A DNA stretch of 64,000 bases from Pseudomonadota bacterium (GCA_023423935.1 JAFAEQ010000052.1:1-64000); one strand, 5' to 3'; shown: positions 35,941 through 45,340, counted from the first letter of the stretch. Program-made: numbers and translations. Notes: generated by a model not told the origin, from the sequence alone.

Positions 35941-36000
35941 ACCTCCTTTTAGCCTTGCTTATTTTGCGATGCATTATAGCTCGATCCCTTTTAAAAGCAA
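35941..36000 (-). promoter_or_regulatory. Promoter and ribosome-binding site of the 25-residue peptide
   Basis: Reading on the minus strand: -35 TTGCTT (35995-36000), 16-base spacer, -10 TATAAT (35973-35978), then the ribosome-binding site AGGAGGT at 35941-35947. The -10 is an exact consensus, rare in this GC-rich sequence. Confidence 0.7.
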
Positions 36001-36175
36001 CGACTTGACGGTCAGACTAGTGCAGTGCCGTATAGCGCGCCGGCCGCCGATTTCAACCTGATTCCGAGCCGTAAGATCCGTATTTCCCACCGCACTTCCT
36101 TGCATTCCGGCGGGCGTATAGTCGGCCGACAATCAACAGCAGTGCGCCGCAGACGCAGCACTTCAGGGGGGACTC

Positions 36176-36643
36176 ATGATCACGCTCTCGATCAATGGTC
36201 AGTCGCATGACGTCGATGTGACCGAAGACACGCCGCTGTTATGGGTGCTGCGCGACACGCTGGGTCTGACAGGGACCAAATACGGATGTGGGATGGCCTT
36301 GTGCGGCGCGTGCACGGTTCATGTCGACGGCGCCCCGACTCGTTCTTGTGTCACGCCGGTCGGATCGGTTGCAGGAAAGGCTGTTACGACCATCGAAGGC
36401 CTGTCGTCCGATCGCAGTCATCCGCTGCAGCGCGCCTGGATCGAGCTGGACGTGCCGCAATGCGGGTACTGCCAGTCCGGGCAGATCATGTCCGCCGCAG
36501 CGCTCTTGAAAAACAAGCCAGTACCCAGCGACGCCGATATCGACACGGCCATGGCCGGAAACCTCTGTCGCTGTGGCACCTATGTGCGCATCCGCAAGGC
36601 AATCCATCGCGCGGCCGAACTCGCATCGAGCAAGGAGGGCTGA
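36176..36643 (+). CDS. (2Fe-2S) subunit of a xanthine-dehydrogenase-family hydroxylase (IorA-like)
   Basis: The 155-residue protein has two [2Fe-2S] sites. A plant-ferredoxin-type site has cysteines in [17 protein letters not shown] and in TRSCVTP. The C-terminal helical domain carries [12 protein letters not shown] and [11 protein letters not shown]. It passes electrons from the molybdenum subunit encoded two bases downstream. The length and the short N-terminus match isoquinoline 1-oxidoreductase alpha and related two-subunit enzymes. It has no signal peptide of its own, so it is probably co-exported with the Tat-signal partner. Confidence 0.93.
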   Translation: MITLSINGQSHDVDVTEDTPLLWVLRDTLGLTGTKYGCGMALCGACTVHVDGAPTRSCVTPVGSVAGKAVTTIEGLSSDRSHPLQRAWIELDVPQCGYCQSGQIMSAAALLKNKPVPSDADIDTAMAGNLCRCGTYVRIRKAIHRAAELASSKEG

Positions 36644-36645
36644 GC

Positions 36646-38820
36646 ATGTCCACGGATAACAACATCGAGCACCAGGGCGCGGCTGTACAGTCCGGGCTTT
36701 CTCGCCGGAGCTTCCTCAAATCGACGGCTATCGCCTCGGGTGGGCTGGTGATCGCGATCTGCCTGCCCGCGTGCGGCAAGCAGGAGAGTGGGTCTGCCGG
36801 ACCCGTAAAGATGGTGGAAGAGAATGCGTGGCTGCGAATCGGCACCGACGGCTCGGTCAGCGTGCTGTGCGATCGGTCGGAGATGGGACAGGGCGTGTAC
36901 ACCGCATTGCCGACGCTCATTGCCGAAGAATTGGGCGTCGCGCCGGACACGATCAAGGTCGAGTTCGCGCCACCGGGGCCGGCGTATGTGAACAACTTGC
37001 TGGGTGGTCAGGTCACCGGCGGAAGCACGAGCGTGCGCGATGCCTGGGCCAAATTGCGGCTCGCAGGCGCGGAGGCGCGTCAACGTCTGATCACCGTGGC
37101 GGCGGACAAGTGGGGTGTGCCCGCCTCGCGCTGCACGGTCGAAGATGGCTATGTCGTGTTCACGAGCCGCCGCGCACCGTTCGGTGAGCTGGTCGAAGCG
37201 GCTGCCGCGCTGCCCGTGCCGACGAACGTCCAGCTGAAGCCGCGCGGTCAATACCGCTTCATCGGCAAGGACGTGAAGCGCCTCGATACTCCGTCGAAGA
37301 CCGATGGCAGCGCGCAGTTCGGCATCGACGTGAGATTGCCGAATATGCTTTACGCGGCTCTCGCACAAAGTCCGACGTTGGGAGGAAACGCGGCCAGTGT
37401 CGATGATACGAAGGCCAGGGGCATGCCCGGCGTGCGCCAGATCGTGCAGACCTCCAGCGGCGTCGCGGTGATCGCCGACTCATGGTGGCAAGCCCGTCAG
37501 GCCCGCGATGCCTTGCAGATCAAATGGAATCCGGGCCCGAACGCGAAGCTCAACAACGCGGCGATCTACGCGGGTTTGAAAAAGGCCGCGGGATCCAAAG
37601 GCAAGATGGCACGAGAGGAAGGCGATGCCGGTACCGCGCTGAAAGGGGCTGGCAGACGGTTCGATGCCGTGTACGAGTTGCCGATGCTTGCGCACGCGAC
37701 GCTCGAGCCGCAGAACTGTACGGTCGACATGACCGACGGCAATTGCCACATCTACGCGCCCACGCAGGCTCAGCAGCTGGTTCAGAGCGCAGGCGCTCAG
37801 GCCTCAGGTTTGCCGGCTGAAAAAGTCATTGTTCATACGACGTTTCTGGGCGGAGGCTTTGGCCGCCGGCTCGAGGCGGACTTCGTGCCTGCCGCGGTCG
37901 AATGCGCGAAGGCCGCAGGCAAACCCGTGAAGCTGCTCTGGACGCGCGAAGACGACACCACACATGACAAGTATCGGCCGCCCGCGCGTAACACGTGCGC
38001 TGCTGCAGTCGATGCACAGGGGAACCTCGCGGCATTCAGGATCCAGCTGGTGGCGCCATCGATTACGGCGCGTTGGGCGCCAGCGGTCGTGAAAGAGATC
38101 ATCGATCCGTTCGCGGTCGAGGCGGTCCACAACTTTCCTTACGACACCGCGAATCTCTCGGTCGAGTACGTCCAGCACGAGATCGGCATCGACGTCGGCT
38201 ACTGGCGCTCCGTAAGCCACGCACTCAATTGCTTCAGTGTCGAGAGTTTCATGGATGAGCTCGCGCACGGTATCGGCAAGGACCCGTATCAGTTCCGTTA
38301 CGACCTGCTTCGCAAGCAGCCACGCTGGCGGACGGTGCTCGAAGCAGCAGCGCGCAAGGCGCAATGGGGGCGGCCGCCGCAAGGACATTTCCAGGGCATC
38401 GCGACCATGTCCGGCTACGACACTTATCTCGCAATGGTGAGCGAGATCTCCATGGACGGCGACAATCTCAAGGTGCATCGCATCGTGTGTGCGATCGACT
38501 GCGGACAGATGGTGAATCCGGACATCGTCCGCGCGCAGGCCGAGGGCAGCGTGATCTTCGGTCTCACGGCGGCGCTCTTTAACGACATCTCGATCCAGAA
38601 CGGCCAGGTGCGCGAGCAGAACTTCAACGACTATCGAATGATGCGCATCAATGAAGTCCCTGCCATCGAGATTTACTTGCTCGAGAGCACGGAAAAGCCG
38701 GGCGGCATGGGCGAGCCGGTCGTGGCGCTCGTAGCGCCGGCGGTCTGCAATGCCATCTACGCGGCGACCCGTAAGCGGCTACGAACGCTTCCGATCGTCA
38801 AACAGGGGATCAACGTTTAG
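36646..38820 (+). CDS. Molybdopterin-binding subunit of a xanthine-dehydrogenase-family hydroxylase (IorB-like), Tat exported
   Basis: The 724-residue protein begins with a Tat signal (LSRRSFLKSTA, residues 19-29) and a hydrophobic stretch ending in LPAC, which could act as a lipobox. The rest fits the molybdenum subunit: SVLCDRSEMGQGVYTALPTLIAEEL, GGQVTGGSTSVRDAW, TFLGGGFGRRLEADF and, near the end, GGMGEPVVAL with the catalytic glutamate (about residue 690). With the upstream subunit it would hydroxylate an aromatic or aldehyde substrate, passing electrons to a cytochrome or quinone. The cofactor is likely the cytosine dinucleotide form, as is usual for this type. Substrate unknown. ATG follows GGAGGGCTGAGC. 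Confidence 0.93.
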   Translation: MSTDNNIEHQGAAVQSGLSRRSFLKSTAIASGGLVIAICLPACGKQESGSAGPVKMVEENAWLRIGTDGSVSVLCDRSEMGQGVYTALPTLIAEELGVAPDTIKVEFAPPGPAYVNNLLGGQVTGGSTSVRDAWAKLRLAGAEARQRLITVAADKWGVPASRCTVEDGYVVFTSRRAPFGELVEAAAALPVPTNVQLKPRGQYRFIGKDVKRLDTPSKTDGSAQFGIDVRLPNMLYAALAQSPTLGGNAASVDDTKARGMPGVRQIVQTSSGVAVIADSWWQARQARDALQIKWNPGPNAKLNNAAIYAGLKKAAGSKGKMAREEGDAGTALKGAGRRFDAVYELPMLAHATLEPQNCTVDMTDGNCHIYAPTQAQQLVQSAGAQASGLPAEKVIVHTTFLGGGFGRRLEADFVPAAVECAKAAGKPVKLLWTREDDTTHDKYRPPARNTCAAAVDAQGNLAAFRIQLVAPSITARWAPAVVKEIIDPFAVEAVHNFPYDTANLSVEYVQHEIGIDVGYWRSVSHALNCFSVESFMDELAHGIGKDPYQFRYDLLRKQPRWRTVLEAAARKAQWGRPPQGHFQGIATMSGYDTYLAMVSEISMDGDNLKVHRIVCAIDCGQMVNPDIVRAQAEGSVIFGLTAALFNDISIQNGQVREQNFNDYRMMRINEVPAIEIYLLESTEKPGGMGEPVVALVAPAVCNAIYAATRKRLRTLPIVKQGINV

Positions 38821-38833
38821 ACATCGCACCAGA

Positions 38834-39013
38834 TCAGCAGCAGCGCTGGACGCCGCTCCATTTGCGCTGCTGCTGCTGCAGATAGAACGTCCGGCGATCC
38901 AGCGGCGCGGACGTCGGATGACACTGGCGCTGATGTTCGAGATAGCGCTCATACGCGTCGTCCGTTGCGAGCGTACGCAGCCATTGCCACCAGCGGGTCA
39001 GCCGTTCGTTCAT
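38834..39013 (-). CDS. ybdD: YbdD/YjiX family small protein
   Basis: The 59-residue protein ([26 protein letters not shown] then [15 protein letters not shown]) matches the YbdD/YjiX family, which is nearly always encoded just after cstA or btsT. Its ATG overlaps the cstA stop by four bases. The family is needed for, or tunes, pyruvate uptake by the CstA-type carrier, by a mechanism not worked out. It is shorter than usual (about 65) and ends in VQRCC. Confidence 0.9.
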   Translation of the reverse strand: MNERLTRWWQWLRTLATDDAYERYLEHQRQCHPTSAPLDRRTFYLQQQQRKWSGVQRCC

Positions 39014-41049
39014 GCGCCTTGCTCCACGACGCGCGCAGCCTCGGAGCTCGGGGGCACTGGCAATCCTCGAACGACGCGTGAGGCGATGCGCAGCATGTCG
39101 AGGATCACGATCCACAGCAGCGCCGTCAGCAATACTGCGAGAGCAGCATCCAGCCGCTGATTGAAGATGAGTTGTGGTGCGACGCTCGCCTGTGCGGGCG
39201 GCAGTGCGCCGGATGCGAGCTTCTCGGCGAGCTGATCGGCTGCTGCGAGAAAGCCGATCCGCGGATCGTCCGAGACGAGCTTGTACCAGGTCGCCGTGGT
39301 CGTGACGATCGTCAGCCATAGCAGCGGGATGCCCGTCACCCATGCGTACTTCACTCGGCCCTGCTTGATGAGAATGCCGGTGACGACACTGAGTGCGATA
39401 CCCGCGAGAAGCTGGTTCGCGATGCCGAAGAGCGGCCACAGGATGTTGATTCCACCGTTCGGATCCACGACGCCGATATAGAGAAAGTAACCCCATCCGG
39501 CGACGACGAGCGCACTCGAGATCACGACCGAGGGATACCACGAGGTCTGGCCCATCGGCTTCCAGAAATGCCCCAGGAAATCCTGCAGCATGAAGCGCCC
39601 GACGCGTGTGCCCGCATCCAGCGTCGTGAGAATGAAGACCGCCTCGAACATGATGGCGAAGTGGTACCAGAGCGCGAGCATGCTCTGACCGAATGCCGAG
39701 GAGAAAATGCTCGCCATGCCGACGGCCAGCGAGGGCGCTCCGCCGGTTCGCGCAAACAAGGTCGACTCGCCCATCTCCGCGGCGAGCGTCTGCATCTGCT
39801 CGACACTCACCGGAAAGCCCCAGGATGAAATCGTTGCGACGGCAGCCTCGGCAGTGTGACCCACGACGCCTGGTCCGCTGTTGATGGCGAAATAGACGCC
39901 CGGCTCGAGCAGTGTGGCCGCGATCATCGCCATGATCGCAACGCCGGACTCGAGCATCATTCCGCCGTAGCCGATCATGCGCACGTCACGCTCATTACCG
40001 ATGAGCTTTGGGGTAGTGCCGCTGGCGACGAGCGCGTGAAAGCCCGAGATCGCGCCGCAGGCGATCGTGATGAACACGAACGGGAACAACGTGCCGCCGA
40101 AGATCGGGCCTGACCCATCCACGAACTGCGTGACGGCCGGCATCTTGATCTCGGGCCTCATCACCACGACGGCAATCGCCAGCAGCAGGACGGTTCCAAG
40201 CTTGAGAAACGTCGAGAGATAGTCGCGCGGGGCCAGCAGCAGCCAGACAGGCAGCACCGCCGCGACGAATCCATAGACGATGACGAAGGCCGCGAGCGGC
40301 TTGCCATCCATATCGAACCAGGTCCGCAGGGTTTCGTGCTCGTTCAGAGCGCCACCGCCCACGACCGCCCCGAGCAGCAACGCCAGTCCGATCAGCGAGC
40401 CTTCCATCACTCGCCCCGGACGAATATTGCGCAAATAGAGGCCGACCAGAATTGCGATGGGAATGGTCGCGAAGACCGTGGAGGTTGCCCAGGGGCTGTG
40501 CTTCATCGCGTTCACCACGACGAGCCCCAGCACGGCGATCAGGATCACCATGATGACGAGTGTTCCCACCATGGCGGCATAACCGCCAACGGGGCCGAGC
40601 TCATCGCGCGCCATCTGTCCGAGACTGCGTCCGTCGCGACGCGTCGACATGAACAGCACGGTCATGTCCTGCACGCATCCGCCGATGACTCCGCCGATCA
40701 GAATCCACAGCGTGCCGGGCAGGAAGCCGAACTGTGCGGCGAGCGTGGGACCAATCAGCGGTCCGGGGCCCGCGATGGCCGCAAAGTGATGGCCGAACAC
40801 GATCCAACGATGCGTGGGGACGAAATCGCGCCCGTTGTTCAGCCGCACTGCAGGGGTCAAACGCCGATCATCGGCCACCAACACTTTGGCGCTCACCCAT
40901 GCGCTGTAGAAGCGGTAGCCGAGCGAATAGATGCATACGGCGGCGACGACGATCCACATGGCATTGATCGTTTCGCCTCGATGCAAGGCGAGCCCGCCGA
41001 CGGCGAATGCGCCGAGCAGTGCGACGCCGATCCAGAACAACTTCCGCAT
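39010..41049 (-). CDS. cstA: Carbon starvation protein CstA, peptide/pyruvate transporter
   Basis: The 679-residue protein has about 16-18 membrane helices and the CstA signatures: [29 protein letters not shown] near the start, [20 protein letters not shown], and a central [25 protein letters not shown] with the [17 protein letters not shown] segment. CstA family members import pyruvate (BtsT) or peptides under carbon limitation. It is the first gene of a two-gene operon with the YbdD-type protein. Confidence 0.95.
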   Translation of the reverse strand: MRKLFWIGVALLGAFAVGGLALHRGETINAMWIVVAAVCIYSLGYRFYSAWVSAKVLVADDRRLTPAVRLNNGRDFVPTHRWIVFGHHFAAIAGPGPLIGPTLAAQFGFLPGTLWILIGGVIGGCVQDMTVLFMSTRRDGRSLGQMARDELGPVGGYAAMVGTLVIMVILIAVLGLVVVNAMKHSPWATSTVFATIPIAILVGLYLRNIRPGRVMEGSLIGLALLLGAVVGGGALNEHETLRTWFDMDGKPLAAFVIVYGFVAAVLPVWLLLAPRDYLSTFLKLGTVLLLAIAVVVMRPEIKMPAVTQFVDGSGPIFGGTLFPFVFITIACGAISGFHALVASGTTPKLIGNERDVRMIGYGGMMLESGVAIMAMIAATLLEPGVYFAINSGPGVVGHTAEAAVATISSWGFPVSVEQMQTLAAEMGESTLFARTGGAPSLAVGMASIFSSAFGQSMLALWYHFAIMFEAVFILTTLDAGTRVGRFMLQDFLGHFWKPMGQTSWYPSVVISSALVVAGWGYFLYIGVVDPNGGINILWPLFGIANQLLAGIALSVVTGILIKQGRVKYAWVTGIPLLWLTIVTTTATWYKLVSDDPRIGFLAAADQLAEKLASGALPPAQASVAPQLIFNQRLDAALAVLLTALLWIVILDMLRIASRVVRGLPVPPSSEAARVVEQGA

Positions 41050-41181
41050 TCATCCCCCGGAACGCATGATCAGGAGGCGCAGCCTACACGCCCGCCTCAA
41101 TCAGTCGATGCAATGAATTGTGAAAGCTTCTCTGCAGGTGTTGTGAATTGCAATGTCTCGCGAATGCGCGCTTGCCGGTGC

Positions 41182-41943
41182 TCAGCGAGCTTGGATCTGT
41201 TGTGCGGCGGGTGCTGGCGTGGCGAAATCGGGCGGCGAAAGCCCGGCCCACTCGATGCAGAAGAGTCTTCCGTCGCGCAACTGTGTCTTGATGATGCTCG
41301 TGTTCGATAACGGATGCTTCAACACGAGATCCGCCGGTACGTTCGGCGCGAGCATTGGAACGAGCACTCCGAGCGCCGTGCCATGAGAGACCACGACCAC
41401 GACGCCGGAGTCGTCGATGTGCCTGTTCATCAACTCCCGTACGAACGGCAGGAAGCGACGCTGCGCCTCGGCCAACGTTTCGCCGTCGCCCAGGCGAGCG
41501 CCAAGATCCCGCTCCACGACCCACTTGGCAACCAACTCCCGGTACGACTGACGGTAATCCGGCGCGTCGATAGGAATGCCGAGCGCGATCTCGACGACTT
41601 CGGAAGCAATCGCGACGGGCGTGCGCTGGCGGAACGCGATCGCATCCGCTGTCTGGATGGCTCGCAGTCGAGGGCTGGAGTAGATGCCCACCACCCGTGT
41701 GTCCTTCAGTTCGTCCGCCAGCGCGATCGCCTGCTCGACCCCTGCGCGAGTGAGCGGGTAGCTCACGCCCTCATCGGGAACGGAGTGCGGCAGCGAGTCC
41801 AGGTTGATTTCGCTCTCTGCGTGACGAACGAACCAGAACTGCACTTCGGCGGCCGCGCCGGCAGCGGCGTGAGTCACGGCCGCAAGGAGCAACGTTGACA
41901 GGAGGAGCCGACGCAACGCAGGCGAACGGAGGTCCAGGTTCAT
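41182..41943 (-). CDS. Secreted histidine phosphatase superfamily protein
   Basis: From the ATG at 41943 the protein has 253 residues with a signal peptide (cleavage near AGAAA, residue 32). The catalytic motif is FVRHAES with the phospho-accepting His, then YSSPRLRAIQTADA with Arg, and VVSHGTALGV with the second His. Substrate unknown. An Ala/Pro/Gln-rich C-terminus ends it. Export suggests a periplasmic phosphomonoesterase. Confidence 0.88.
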   Translation of the reverse strand: MNLDLRSPALRRLLLSTLLLAAVTHAAAGAAAEVQFWFVRHAESEINLDSLPHSVPDEGVSYPLTRAGVEQAIALADELKDTRVVGIYSSPRLRAIQTADAIAFRQRTPVAIASEVVEIALGIPIDAPDYRQSYRELVAKWVVERDLGARLGDGETLAEAQRRFLPFVRELMNRHIDDSGVVVVVSHGTALGVLVPMLAPNVPADLVLKHPLSNTSIIKTQLRDGRLFCIEWAGLSPPDFATPAPAAQQIQAR

Positions 41944-42100
41944 GTTGTTTTGTAAGCCCAGGCGAGCACGCGAGCAGCACCGAGTGTGTCGAGCCACTGT
42001 TGTACCGCATACCGGCGTGACGGGAAATATCGTTCACGACTCGATTTTCGAGAATCTGCACGCGCATCTGCGAATGCATTGGTTGCGGCTTACGGGAAGC

Positions 42101-42130
42101 AAAAAAAAGCACGGCGATCTCTCGCCGTGC
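42101..42130 (-). terminator. Intrinsic terminator (minus strand)
   Basis: On the minus strand GCACGGCGAG and CTCGCCGTGC-type arms (42109-42130) form a stem followed by eight T residues (42101-42108). It is a textbook terminator and points to a real minus-strand transcript ending here, namely the small frame at 42160-42327. Confidence 0.85.
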
Positions 42131-42159
42131 AATCGGGGGATTCGAACGTCAGCAGGAAA

Positions 42160-42327
42160 TCAGTCGGCGCCGTATTCGCGGCAAAGCGCAGGTGAGGAGC
42201 GGAGGATCGGCTTCACGGCCACATCGTTCCAGGCCGAGCCGTGTGCGAGTTGCAGCCGGTCGACGGCCAGCAACGCCAGCATCGTGTAATGGTCCCTGGT
42301 CGGTTTATCCAGTTTGACCATCAGCAC
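42160..42327 (-). CDS. Possible 55-residue protein ahead of a strong terminator
   Basis: This short frame reads GTG-CTG-ATG then VKLDKPTRDHYTMLALLAVD, and further on GSAWNDVAVKPIL and a final CREYGAD. AGGA lies nine bases before the GTG at 42327; an ATG at 42321 gives 53 residues. The composition is protein-like and the intrinsic terminator 30 bases after the stop supports expression. I recognise no family. It could be the truncated end of a longer gene whose 5' part was replaced by the repeat just upstream. Confidence 0.5.
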   Translation of the reverse strand: MLMVKLDKPTRDHYTMLALLAVDRLQLAHGSAWNDVAVKPILRSSPALCREYGAD

Positions 42328-42370
42328 TGCTGAGCGTCCTGATGGGCGAATGCCGGCGTTCCACAGGAAG

Positions 42371-42461
42371 AATAGAGTTCACACAGAGAGCACAGAGATC
42401 ACAGAGTCGGAAAGAGAGACGAAGAGCTCCACGGGGTACACGGGGTACACAGGGTTGTCGG
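42371..42461. repeat. Short-period intergenic repeat (CACAGAG and ACGGGGTAC units)
   Basis: The region consists of CACAGAG repeated at 8-9-base spacing (three copies within about 25 bases), then a purine-rich stretch, then ACGGGGTACACGGGGTACACAGGG. The same vocabulary reappears at 50907-51032. It gives a spurious minus-strand reading frame. Confidence 0.7.
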
Positions 42462-42614
42462 AGGAGGAAGATGGCCGCTGTGCCAGCCGCTTTCGATGGA
42501 GCTGACGTGATCCGCACCGCCGCACCCCGCGTCAGCGACGGCTCGCCGTGCTCGCCGGGGTGAAAGGCGAGGGCGATGATCGCGAATGCAAAGCTCGCTT
42601 TCATGTGTTCACGC

Positions 42615-43145
42615 TCAGCCCGGGAACTTGATGACGGGCGTGCCACTCGTCGCACCGGCGGGCACGTACGAGGGCGCATGTTCTCCTGCGGGTCCCAGCG
42701 AGCGGACGTAGTGGTAGATCGCGAGCAGATCTGCGTCCGTCATGTCACGAAGCGCGAACCAGGGCATTGGCGGACGCGAAGGACGCCGCGCGATCGCCAG
42801 CCACTGATCGGCGGACAACGAATCCATGAACAAGCGCAGATTGATCGGATAGGTCGTGCCCCACGGGCCTTCCCATCCCAGCGCGGTACCCGTGAGCCAG
42901 GCTGTCTCGGCGACCTGGCCGGCGGTTTCGGCGTACCCCGGCGTGTGGCAATCATTGCAGCCGGCCGTGCGGGTCAGGTAGCGGCCGCGATCCGCGAGCA
43001 CCGGATCGGCTTTGAAGGACGAAGCGGACTTGGGGACGACCTGCAGTGCGTTGTCGCGAGTCTGAGAAAGGGCAGCAGAAAACATGACAGCCGACAGGCT
43101 GGTCAGCAGGACGGCGGCTGCGCCGCACACGATGGGTTTGTTCAC
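42615..43145 (-). CDS. Secreted c-type cytochrome
   Basis: The 176-residue protein has a signal peptide (about 1-27) and one heme-binding CNDCH at residues 63-67. A likely distal Met is in PPMPWFALRDMTDADL, with the C-terminal IYHYVRSLGP helix typical of mono-heme class I cytochromes. The layout is like cytochromes found beside periplasmic dehydrogenases. No dehydrogenase is adjacent, but the exported molybdenum hydroxylase 4 kb away could donate electrons; that link is speculative. Confidence 0.88.
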   Translation of the reverse strand: MNKPIVCGAAAVLLTSLSAVMFSAALSQTRDNALQVVPKSASSFKADPVLADRGRYLTRTAGCNDCHTPGYAETAGQVAETAWLTGTALGWEGPWGTTYPINLRLFMDSLSADQWLAIARRPSRPPMPWFALRDMTDADLLAIYHYVRSLGPAGEHAPSYVPAGATSGTPVIKFPG

Positions 43146-43305
43146 GATGATCTCCGGACAGTGTCGATGAGCCCGCAGGCGATGAAGGCATTGTCCGGGT
43201 CGGCCATCTGCTCCTCATCGGTCGGAGGAGCCAGAGTGCTCGCGGCCAGGGAGCCACGAAGGAAAGGTCGAAGGTGCTATCCGGGCAGCGAATCGATGAG
43301 CCGCT

Positions 43306-43722
43306 TCAGCTCGCGGCTTTGAGCACGGTCCAGTTCTCGATGCAGGTCTCGTGTGTCACTTTTCCGGAGCGCACATCCAGAATCCGCACCCGCTTGAGCT
43401 CGACGAAATCGCCAGCGCGAACGGGCGCACGATCCATTCCTTCGCCCGCATAGATGAAGCGCACTGCAAACTCATCGATGATCTGACGGTCGTTGCAATG
43501 ACGACGCAGGAATGTGAATTCGGGATCGCGCATGCTGGCCGCTTCCCGTAGCTGCTGGCGGACCACGGCATCACGACCCGTCAGTCGCAGATCGCGGGAG
43601 GGTGCGATCCAGATGACGTTGGCGTCATAGAGGTCGCGAGCAGCCAGCCGAAAGGCGCTGTGCGCTTCGAGAACCTTGGTCGCTGCGGCTACGCCGGCCA
43701 GTCCGGACGTCGTGGTAGACAT
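43306..43722 (-). CDS. NTF2-like (SnoaL/DUF4440-type) protein
   Basis: From the ATG at 43722 (GAGG upstream) the protein has 138 residues and reads as an NTF2-like cone fold: AHSAFRLAARDLYDANVIWIAPSRDLRLTGRDAVVRQQL at the start and FVELKRVRILDVRSGKVTHETCIENWTVL at the end. Members are enzymes or binding proteins of varied kinds, so function cannot be assigned. About 160 bases separate it from the downstream cytochrome gene. Confidence 0.75.
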   Translation of the reverse strand: MSTTTSGLAGVAAATKVLEAHSAFRLAARDLYDANVIWIAPSRDLRLTGRDAVVRQQLREAASMRDPEFTFLRRHCNDRQIIDEFAVRFIYAGEGMDRAPVRAGDFVELKRVRILDVRSGKVTHETCIENWTVLKAAS

Positions 43723-44000
43723 AAAACCTCGATGACTGCGCACGTAAGTGCGAGGTCTAGTGTCGAGGTGGGCTCGCCGGCCGGTCGATAGGTCGAAGGA
43801 GCCATCCAGTGCAGACCGTGCTGCGGGTCACGCGCAGTCGGATGTCTTCTGTGCGTGAGACTGCGGCTGATTTCCGCCGCAGTCCCGGAGTATGCTCGGG
43901 CCGACTGCATGCCCGGGCCGAGCTGCGTGTGTGGCGCGCGGAAAGTTGCGGACCGCTGCAGATCAACCCCCGGAACTCCCTCAAGTCGAAGGAACTCGCG

Positions 44001-45167
44001 ATGGCTGAATCGACTGTTCGCGGTCATGTTGCCTGGCATGAGTTGCTCACGCCCGATGCTGGCGCTTCGCATACGTTCTATGCGCGCGTCGTGGGATGGA
44101 AAAGTCAGGCCTGGGAGCACGATCCCTCGTATCGGATGTTTGCAGCGTCGACCGGCCCGCTCGGCGGCACGCTCGCACAGAGCGAAGGCCCTGCCCGCTG
44201 GCGACACTACATCGAGGCTCCCGATCTGGATGCCACGACCGAACAGGCCGTCGGGCTGGGCGCAACCGTGCAGACACCGCCCGCGGCACTGCCGAACGGC
44301 GCCCGTTACGCGGTGCTGACCGATCCACAGGGTGCAACATTCTGTCTGTTGGCCTCCGTGAATCTTCCGCCGCCCACAGCACCCCGGCGCGGCGAGTTCT
44401 CCTGGATGGAGCTCGCCACCGACGATGTCGAATCTGCGATCGAGTTTTACAAAACACTCTTCGGCTGGGAGATCGCCTCCGAGCACGATATGGGACCGAT
44501 CGGCATCTACTACACGCTGCGCTCCGGCGATGCGGAGTTCGCCGGCGTGTTCAAGAAACCTGCCGAGATGACCGGTCCGCCCAGCTGGCTCGGATACGTG
44601 CGCGTGAAGGACATCGACAAGGCGATCAAGGCCGCGACCAAGGCAGGCGGAACGCTCCTCGTAGGCCCAATGGAAGTGCCGGGAGGCGATCTGGTCGCCC
44701 AGTTTCTCGATCCCCAGGGTGCAATGTTCGCGGTCCACATGCTCGCAGCCGACAAGAAAACCGCGGGCGAGGAGTCGGCCTCGACGGCGCAACCGCCTGC
44801 AGCGATCGAAGTCAGCGGCGCCCCGAGGAATGAGGAAGCCTCAGCCGAAGTGACGCCGCGCGCTGCGCCCAGGACTCGATCCGGGTCTGCCTCGAGGACC
44901 CAGGCGAAATCCTCCAGGGCGAGCTCGCCCAGGAAGAAGGCTGCCAAGAAGAAGGTTCCGAAGAAGAAAGGGAAGGTTGCCGCAAAAGCGGGCAAGCGCG
45001 CGCCTGCGAAGCGCAAGTCCGCAAAAAGCGTTAACCGCGCGGTCCGCAAAGCGGTTAAAGTCGGCAGCCGGACATCGAGGTCTAAGGCCAAGGCAGCCCC
45101 CGGACGGAAGAAATCCGCCGGAAAAGCCAAAAAAAGGGCGAGCGCCAGGGCCAGAAAGAGCAAGTAG
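44001..45167 (+). CDS. Double VOC domain protein with a histone H1-like basic tail
   Basis: From the ATG at 44001 (AAGGA upstream) the protein has 388 residues. Residues 1-120 and 131-248 are two VOC domains (GHVAWHELLTPDAGASHTFYARVVGWK and GEFSWMELATDDVESAIEFYKTLFGWE), the common tandem VOC arrangement. The last ~138 residues are quite different: an acidic/Ser/Ala bridge (about 251-295), then a Lys/Arg/Ala/Ser-rich tail with runs such as PRKKAAKKKVPKKKGKV, like histone H1, AlgP or Hc1 tails. Such a tail should bind DNA, RNA or polyphosphate. No frameshift is needed for the fusion, and a clean terminator follows. Confidence 0.88.
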   Translation: MAESTVRGHVAWHELLTPDAGASHTFYARVVGWKSQAWEHDPSYRMFAASTGPLGGTLAQSEGPARWRHYIEAPDLDATTEQAVGLGATVQTPPAALPNGARYAVLTDPQGATFCLLASVNLPPPTAPRRGEFSWMELATDDVESAIEFYKTLFGWEIASEHDMGPIGIYYTLRSGDAEFAGVFKKPAEMTGPPSWLGYVRVKDIDKAIKAATKAGGTLLVGPMEVPGGDLVAQFLDPQGAMFAVHMLAADKKTAGEESASTAQPPAAIEVSGAPRNEEASAEVTPRAAPRTRSGSASRTQAKSSRASSPRKKAAKKKVPKKKGKVAAKAGKRAPAKRKSAKSVNRAVRKAVKVGSRTSRSKAKAAPGRKKSAGKAKKRASARARKSK

Positions 45168-45304
45168 CTCAGGGGGTAAAAGGGAGTCATCCGGGATCTG
45201 CAGACCGTTGGCGAAAAGCGAACGAGTCTCGGATTCGGCAAATAGCACCGACCGTTGGTTGGTGACTGAACAACAAAGCCCGGAGTGCACTCCTTGAGAC
45301 TGGG

Positions 45305-45340
45305 GGTAGGAAGAGCGTGGTCTTCCTACCTTGTTTCTTT
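45305..45340 (+). terminator. Intrinsic terminator after the VOC/histone-tail gene
   Basis: GGTAGGAAGA (45305-45314) pairs perfectly with TCTTCCTACC (45321-45330), followed by TTGTTTCTTT. It lies 138 bases after the stop at 45167; nothing coding is seen between. Confidence 0.85.

Noticed and set aside
42305..42679. Minus-strand frame with an LCDLCALCVNS-like segment
   Set aside because: The segment is a translation of the CACAGAG repeat, a common source of false genes.
43809..44000. N-terminal extension of the VOC/histone-tail gene
   Set aside because: The ATG at 44001 has AAGGA at good spacing and begins the VOC domain; the upstream translation is not protein-like.
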